This document shows, in pieces, positions 51,509-55,806 of a stretch of 55,806 nucleotides of DNA (its first letter is position 1; every line of letters begins with the position of its first letter). This DNA comes from Salinivirgaceae bacterium. GTDB taxonomy: Bacteria; Bacteroidota; Bacteroidia; Bacteroidales; Salinivirgaceae. Made by a program: the position numbers and the translations under genes. Below the pieces are notes generated by a model. That model was not told the DNA's origin, ran no database searches, and saw only the letters and a list, made by a program, of their open reading frames with translations. The stretch spans positions 1-55,806 of the forward strand of contig JAQICA010000260.1 in the NCBI GenBank assembly GCA_027858775.1. Direction: 5' to 3'.

Positions 51509-54043
51509 ATGAATGCTCAATTTTCGGAAAGATTAACGGAGGTTTTAACCTATAGTCGTGAAGAAGCTGTACGGCTTGGTAATGAGTATATTAGTATTGA
51601 ACATCTTTTTTTGGGAATACTTCGGGAGGGTGAAAACCCAACCATTGACGTATTGCTTAGTCTCGGAGTTCAACTATTAGATATCAGACAAACCATTGAA
51701 GAGCAGATTCGCCAGGAATCGTCGCTCGACATAAACAGGCTCGACTCGTTGCCCTTTATGCGCCCGACAGAGCGGGTATTGAAGCTTATTTACTTGGAAG
51801 CACGTGCTTTACAAAACGATGAAATTGATACACAACACTTAATGTTGGCAATATTAAAAGAAGAAAATTCGCTTACTGCTATGGCACTTCGAGAGTTAAA
51901 TATCGATTACGATAAGTTTAAAGACAGTTACCTGAAGTACAGTCCGCAAGCTCGCGATAGCTCAGGCTATGGTGATGAAGAAATGGACGAACCGGGCGAT
52001 TTTCAATCATCGGCACCCAAATCGGATTCGGATACGCCTGTCCTCGATAATTTTGGTGTTGATTTAACTAAAGCCGCCGAAGAAAAGCGCCTCGACCCCA
52101 TTGTGGGACGTGAAGTTGAAATAGAACGATTGGCACAGATACTGAGTCGTCGGAAAAAGAACAACCCTGTTCTTATTGGCGAACCCGGTGTTGGAAAATC
52201 GGCTATTGTGGAAGGAATGGCTTCCAGAATTGTGAAAAGGCAAGTTTCGCGTGTACTGTTCGATAAACGAATTGTTACACTTGACTTGGCTTCAATTGTT
52301 GCCGGAACGAAATACAGAGGGCAATTTGAAGAACGGATTAAAGCTATTCTCAACGAATTATCGAAGAACGACAATATTATTCTTTTCATCGATGAAATTC
52401 ACACCATTGTTGGTGCCGGAGGTGCAACTGGTTCGCTCGATGCGGCCAATATGTTGAAACCGGCGTTGGCTCGAGGCGAAATTCAGTGCATTGGAGCAAC
52501 TACGCTGGATGAATACAGACAGCATATTGAAAAAGATGGTGCTTTGGAGCGACGGTTTCAAAAAGTTATGGTAGAGGCTACTTCGCCCGAAGAAACCCTC
52601 GAAATACTGAACCGCATTAAAGAACGCTACGAGGAGCATCACAATGTAAATTATACGGATGAAGCTCTCAATGCCTGTATTAAATTGTCGATGCGGTACA
52701 TCAGTGATCGGTATTTGCCGGATAAGGCTATTGATGCGCTCGACGAAAGTGGTTCCAGAGTGCATATTTCCAATATCAAGGTTCCTAAAAGGATTATTGA
52801 ACTGGAGAATGAAATTGAAAAAACTCACGATGAAAAAATAAAGAAGGTTCACGAACAAGACTTTGAAAAAGCTGCACAATTGCGCGATGAAGAGCGAAAA
52901 AAGACTGAAGAGTTAGAAAATGCCAAGCAGCAATGGGAAAAAGAGCTTATTAAACACCGCGAAACAGTGACAGAAGAAAATGTGGCAGAGGTTATTGCCA
53001 TGATGACAGGTGTGCCGGTTAAGCGTATCGCTCAAACTGAAGGAATGCGGTTATTAAAAATGGGCGAAGAGTTGGAACGCAGTGTTGTGGGGCAAAATCA
53101 GGCTATTGAAAAAATTGTAAAAGCTATACAACGTAATCGTGCCGGTCTGAAGGATCCGGCTAAGCCGATCGGGACATTTATTTTCCTTGGTCCCACTGGT
53201 GTAGGAAAAACTCAGTTGGCAAAGGTACTGGCAAAATATCTTTTTGATTCAACCGATGCACTGCTTCGTGTAGACATGAGTGAGTACATGGAAAAATTTG
53301 CCATTTCCCGATTAGTTGGAGCTCCTCCAGGTTATGTGGGGTACGAAGAAGGTGGTCAGTTAACAGAAAAAGTGCGACGTAAACCATATTCGATAGTTTT
53401 ACTTGATGAGATTGAGAAGGCTCACCCGGATGTGTTCCATATTTTATTACAAGTACTCGACGAGGGGCGTCTTACAGATAGTTTCGGACGTCAAGTCGAT
53501 TTTCGAAATACGATTGTTATTATGACGTCCAATATTGGTTCGCGGGAATTGCGTGAATTTGGTCAGGGTGTTGGTTTTGCAACTTCGGCCAATGTGAAAA
53601 GTGCCGACGATTATAGTAAGGGTATTATTCAAAAAGCGCTTAAAAATGCTTTTGCTCCCGAGTTTATCAATCGTCTCGACGATGTGATAATGTTTAATGC
53701 GCTCGATAAGGCCGCTATTCATAAAATTATTGATATTGAGCTTCAGGGCTTATTTACACGTACTGAAGAGTTGGGCTATAAGCTGGAATTGTCTGTCCCT
53801 GCTAAAGAATTTATTGCCAATAAGGGCTTCGACCAGCAATATGGTGCTCGTCCGCTAAAGAGAGCGATTCAAAAGTATCTGGAAGACGAAATGGCCGAGT
53901 TGATCTTAAAATCAGATTTAAAAGAGGGGGACACAATTAAGGCATCTTTTAGTAAAAAAGAAGAAAAAATTGAGTTTAAGGTAAAACGTAACGAAAAGGC
54001 CGATCAAGAAAACTCTACTTCTGAAAAGCCTGGGAAAAACTAA
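51509..54043 (+). CDS. clpC: ATP-dependent Clp protease ATP-binding subunit ClpC
   Basis: ClpC is the Hsp100 unfoldase that feeds ClpP. It has 844 residues from the ATG at 51509 (MNAQFSERLTEVLTYSREEA). A double Clp-N domain spans 1-145. The first AAA+ module has GEPGVGKS (224-231). A UVR-like middle segment (EKAAQLRDEERK) follows, and then the second AAA+ module with GPTGVGKT and LLDEIEKAHPDVF. The loop GQGVGF is the ClpP-docking tripeptide. A GTG at 51467 is in frame but lies within the predicted transcription start. It is divergent from gyrA. clpP and a McsAB system are not in view. Confidence 0.95.
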   Translation: MNAQFSERLTEVLTYSREEAVRLGNEYISIEHLFLGILREGENPTIDVLLSLGVQLLDIRQTIEEQIRQESSLDINRLDSLPFMRPTERVLKLIYLEARALQNDEIDTQHLMLAILKEENSLTAMALRELNIDYDKFKDSYLKYSPQARDSSGYGDEEMDEPGDFQSSAPKSDSDTPVLDNFGVDLTKAAEEKRLDPIVGREVEIERLAQILSRRKKNNPVLIGEPGVGKSAIVEGMASRIVKRQVSRVLFDKRIVTLDLASIVAGTKYRGQFEERIKAILNELSKNDNIILFIDEIHTIVGAGGATGSLDAANMLKPALARGEIQCIGATTLDEYRQHIEKDGALERRFQKVMVEATSPEETLEILNRIKERYEEHHNVNYTDEALNACIKLSMRYISDRYLPDKAIDALDESGSRVHISNIKVPKRIIELENEIEKTHDEKIKKVHEQDFEKAAQLRDEERKKTEELENAKQQWEKELIKHRETVTEENVAEVIAMMTGVPVKRIAQTEGMRLLKMGEELERSVVGQNQAIEKIVKAIQRNRAGLKDPAKPIGTFIFLGPTGVGKTQLAKVLAKYLFDSTDALLRVDMSEYMEKFAISRLVGAPPGYVGYEEGGQLTEKVRRKPYSIVLLDEIEKAHPDVFHILLQVLDEGRLTDSFGRQVDFRNTIVIMTSNIGSRELREFGQGVGFATSANVKSADDYSKGIIQKALKNAFAPEFINRLDDVIMFNALDKAAIHKIIDIELQGLFTRTEELGYKLELSVPAKEFIANKGFDQQYGARPLKRAIQKYLEDEMAELILKSDLKEGDTIKASFSKKEEKIEFKVKRNEKADQENSTSEKPGKN

Positions 54044-54069
54044 ACATCTGAATTTGAACGATTTTCAAG

Positions 54070-54100
54070 GGTGAACCCACAGAAGGGTTCACCTTTTTTT
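54070..54100 (+). terminator. Terminator after clpC
   Basis: GGTGAACCC (54070-54078) pairs with GGGTTCACC (54085-54093) around a six-base loop, with seven T following. Confidence 0.88.
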
Positions 54101-54105
54101 ATGGG

Positions 54106-54125
54106 AATTACCTTGCAAGGTAATT
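54106..54125. promoter_or_regulatory. Perfect 20-bp palindrome upstream of tpx
   Basis: AATTACCTTGCAAGGTAATT, fully self-complementary with no loop, 84 bases before the tpx ATG and just after the clpC terminator. The lack of a loop argues for a dimeric protein's operator rather than an RNA hairpin. It does not fit the OxyR or PerR boxes I know. Confidence 0.5.
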
Positions 54126-54209
54126 AGATATTTTCGATCGCTTCGGTAAACAAATATCCCTATCAAATGTATATATAGATGAACTTAAACAAAAATCGAT
54201 ATAAAAGCT

Positions 54210-54719
54210 ATGGAAAAGAACAATGTAAAAGTAACATTTGGTGGCAACCCGGTTACACTATTAGGAAAAGAAATTAAAGTGGGTGATTCGGCTCCCGATT
54301 TTACGGTTATCAATAATGATCTGAAACCAGTTAAAATGAGCGATTACGATGGAAAAGTAAAGGTATTGAGTATTTTTCCCTCAGTTGACACGCCTGTTTG
54401 CGCTGCCCAAAATCGGATGTTTAATAAGAAAGCTGCTGAACTGGAAAATACGGCAATACTTGCTATTTCTAACGACTTACCTTTTGCTCAAAAACGTTTT
54501 TGCGGAGCGGAAGGGATCGACAAGGTCGTAACTTTATCCGACCATAAAGATGTTGATTTTGGTAAAAAGTATGGCTTTTTAATCGATGAGTTGCGTTTAT
54601 TGGCTCGCGGGGTAGTGATTTTAGATAAATCAAATAAAGTGCACTATGTAGAGTACGTTTCAGAAATTGGCGATGAACCCGATTATGACAAAGCATTAGA
54701 GGCGTTAAAAGAATTGTAA
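54210..54719 (+). CDS. tpx: Thiol peroxidase (Tpx, atypical 2-Cys peroxiredoxin)
   Basis: Tpx reduces hydrogen and alkyl peroxides using thioredoxin. It has 169 residues, with VTFGGNPVTLLGKEIKVGDSAPDFTV at the start, peroxidatic Cys64 in FPSVDTPVCAAQNR, resolving Cys98 in QKRFCGAEGI, and Arg132 in DELRLLARGV. This is the standard length and spacing of the family. It is monocistronic: the clpC terminator lies before it and a shared terminator after. A 20-bp palindrome upstream may be its operator. Confidence 0.96.
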   Translation: MEKNNVKVTFGGNPVTLLGKEIKVGDSAPDFTVINNDLKPVKMSDYDGKVKVLSIFPSVDTPVCAAQNRMFNKKAAELENTAILAISNDLPFAQKRFCGAEGIDKVVTLSDHKDVDFGKKYGFLIDELRLLARGVVILDKSNKVHYVEYVSEIGDEPDYDKALEALKEL

Positions 54720-54734
54720 GCCTAAATTATTCAG

Positions 54735-54768
54735 AAAAAAAAGCGATGAAGTTCTCATCGCTTTTTTT
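54735..54768. terminator. Bidirectional terminator between tpx and the charged-helix protein gene
   Basis: A 14-bp stem, AAAAAAAGCGATGA (54736-54749) with TCATCGCTTTTTTT (54755-54768), and a five-base loop. A and T tracts on either side suit both converging genes. Confidence 0.87.
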
Positions 54769-54771
54769 ATT

Positions 54772-55806
54772 TTATTGTTTCGTTTCCGCGTGAAAAATTG
54801 ATTTACTAATGTTGCGGTACGACATATCTCGATCTTCAATAAAATAATATACCCCTCCCCAATTGTGTTCTACCTTTATGTAAACTGTCACTATTCCGTT
54901 TTCGTTAACATAAAACTTCGTAGTGGTTTTGTGTTCATCTTCAAACACTTTTTTAGTTACTTGTGAAGTATACACCTCAGCTAATTTCTTTTTATATGCC
55001 GCAATAACTCTCTCCCTTTCTTCCTGTGGTAATCGATCGTTCTTCGCTTGATTTTCCAACTCATCAATTGACCCATCAGGCAAGTCTTTATCGGCTATGT
55101 TATTCTGCTCATTCTTTTTCTTCTGCTCTGCTACTTTTTTCGCACGAGCAATAGCTTCTTGGCGTTCACGTTCTTTCTCTGCAGCTTTTCGCGCTGCCAA
55201 ATCGGCTTCCAACTGGTCACGTTTTGCTTCTTTTGCAGCCTCTATGCTATCCTGCCTACGCTTATCAGCAGCCATTTTTCGAGCCCGATCTTCCGCTATG
55301 CGTTTTGCATTGGCAATAGAATCGGCAATGCGTTTCTCACGCTCCACACGAAGCAAGCTGTCGCGTTGTTGTTTCTCTCTTGCCTTCGCTTTCGCCTTTG
55401 CTATTGCGTCTTGCCGATTACGTTCGGCCTCTTCCCTCCTTTTTTGTTCTGCTTCTTGTTGCTGCTTAAGCGCCTGCTCTTCTTTTGCTTTCGCAATAGC
55501 CTCTCGCTTAAGGCGTTCTGCCTCTTTCTTTTGGGCAAGGGATTGAGCTACTTTTTTTCCTTCTGCAATGGAATCTTGCCTGCGTTTTTCCGCTTCAGCT
55601 TGTATTAAACTATCGGCGCGTGCTTTTTCCAGAGCAGCCCTTCGTGCTTTTTCTATTGCTTCTTTTCGTTCTCTGGCTTCTTCTGCTTGATTAATACTGT
55701 CGGTTCTGACCTTTTCTTTGGCTAGGCGTTTTGCTTTGGAAAGTGCTTCTTCCCTTTGACGCTTGGCTTCTTCCTGACGTTGACGTTCAGCTTCATCGCG
55801 TTGTTT
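54772..55806 (-). CDS. Charged-helix repeat protein with conserved C-terminal domain (cut by window edge)
   Basis: The minus-strand frame stays open from the window end at 55806 down to TAA at 54772: 344 residues, N-terminus missing. Residues before about 230 are Ala/Lys/Arg/Glu/Gln-rich helix with a recurring block like RRQDSIAEAKK, REAIAKAK or RDSL, spaced about 19-24 residues. This looks like a long single helix or coiled coil, as in TolA-like or cytoskeletal linkers. The last 60-70 residues form a folded domain (VFEDEHKTTTKFYVNENGIVTVYIKVEHNWGGVYYFIEDRDMS). An internal ATG at 55356 is unlikely to be the start, since the repeat continues above it. Function unknown; an envelope-spanning role is a guess. 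Confidence 0.75.
   Translation of the reverse strand, partial: KQRDEAERQRQEEAKRQREEALSKAKRLAKEKVRTDSINQAEEARERKEAIEKARRAALEKARADSLIQAEAEKRRQDSIAEGKKVAQSLAQKKEAERLKREAIAKAKEEQALKQQQEAEQKRREEAERNRQDAIAKAKAKAREKQQRDSLLRVEREKRIADSIANAKRIAEDRARKMAADKRRQDSIEAAKEAKRDQLEADLAARKAAEKERERQEAIARAKKVAEQKKKNEQNNIADKDLPDGSIDELENQAKNDRLPQEERERVIAAYKKKLAEVYTSQVTKKVFEDEHKTTTKFYVNENGIVTVYIKVEHNWGGVYYFIEDRDMSYRNISKSIFHAETKQ

Noticed and set aside
52003-52879. Long minus-strand frames opposite clpC
   Set aside because: Shadows of the well-conserved first AAA+ module of ClpC.
55097-55608. Two plus-strand frames of 149 codons each, one rich in Phe/Ser/Ala
   Set aside because: They mirror the low-complexity Lys/Glu/Ala helix coded on the minus strand; the real frame continues unbroken to the window end.
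1-55806. CRISPR arrays, tRNA or rRNA genes, riboswitches
   Set aside because: No regularly spaced repeats, cloverleaf patterns, rRNA stretches or known aptamer cores were recognised while reading the gaps on both strands.

Overview
The window reads as ordinary chromosomal DNA of a Bacteroidota bacterium, probably of the Bacteroidales/Marinilabiliales group. This is judged from gene order and protein families, not from a database search. The evidence is AT-rich DNA, several recognisable promoters of the Bacteroidetes type (TTTG, 19-21 bp, TAnnTTTG), and lineage-typical genes and synteny: rpmB-rpmG-DUF4295-ftsY-rimO next to cinA, secA with its long lineage insertion, lptD back-to-back with an amidase-MCE pair, clpC back-to-back with gyrA, and a sigma factor/anti-sigma/DUF4252 trio. 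No insertion sequence with a transposase, prophage, CRISPR array, rRNA or tRNA gene was recognised.

Layout. 1-6.5 kb: the 3' end of metK, an orphan phosphonate-type binding protein, fmt, a MITE-like remnant, a cytoplasmic GH16-like protein that has lost its catalytic glutamates, and a pyridoxal kinase. 6.5-9.3 kb: ribH and a membrane TPR protein, divergent from recF. 9.5-17.4 kb: an S41 protease/outer-membrane pair, then the operon secA-DUF6913-dapA-beta-propeller. 17.6-25.8 kb: pabC-like/plsC-like pair, a BASS transporter, rimO, ftsY, three small ribosome-related genes, cinA and a UPF0316 membrane protein. 25.7-32.6 kb: lptD (leftward), amidase and MCE protein (rightward), then dnaA. 32.9-42.4 kb: map, fabG, a VWA membrane protein, a DUF6340-like lipoprotein, an M48 protease, the sigma trio and a TPR/PD40 protein. 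42.4-46.2 kb: a 957-bp gene-free interval, an HTH regulator, pyrD and a fused tandem adenylate kinase. 46.3-55.8 kb: FemAB-like transferase, TPR protein, gyrA interrupted by an in-frame stop, clpC, tpx, and the C-terminal part of a long charged-helix protein running off the window.

Themes. Envelope building dominates: secA, lptD, amidase, MCE, FemAB-like, plsC-like and several signal-peptide proteins. Housekeeping DNA and translation genes fill the rest. Genes left of about 28.3 kb are mostly leftward, and every gene from there to 46.2 kb is rightward, with dnaA close to the switch.

Most worth a second look: (1) gyrA carries a single in-frame TAA exactly at the junction between the breakage-reunion domain and the C-terminal pinwheel; (2) one polypeptide holds two adenylate kinase domains, the second with both conserved aspartates changed to lysine; (3) the dyad TTACA-N2-TGTAA recurs around the HTH regulator, pyrD and the adenylate kinase gene, suggesting a local regulon; (4) the GH16-like protein is predicted inactive and carries a long N-terminal helical repeat; (5) an MCE protein ends in a SPOR-like module and sits beside an amidase with a similar tail.
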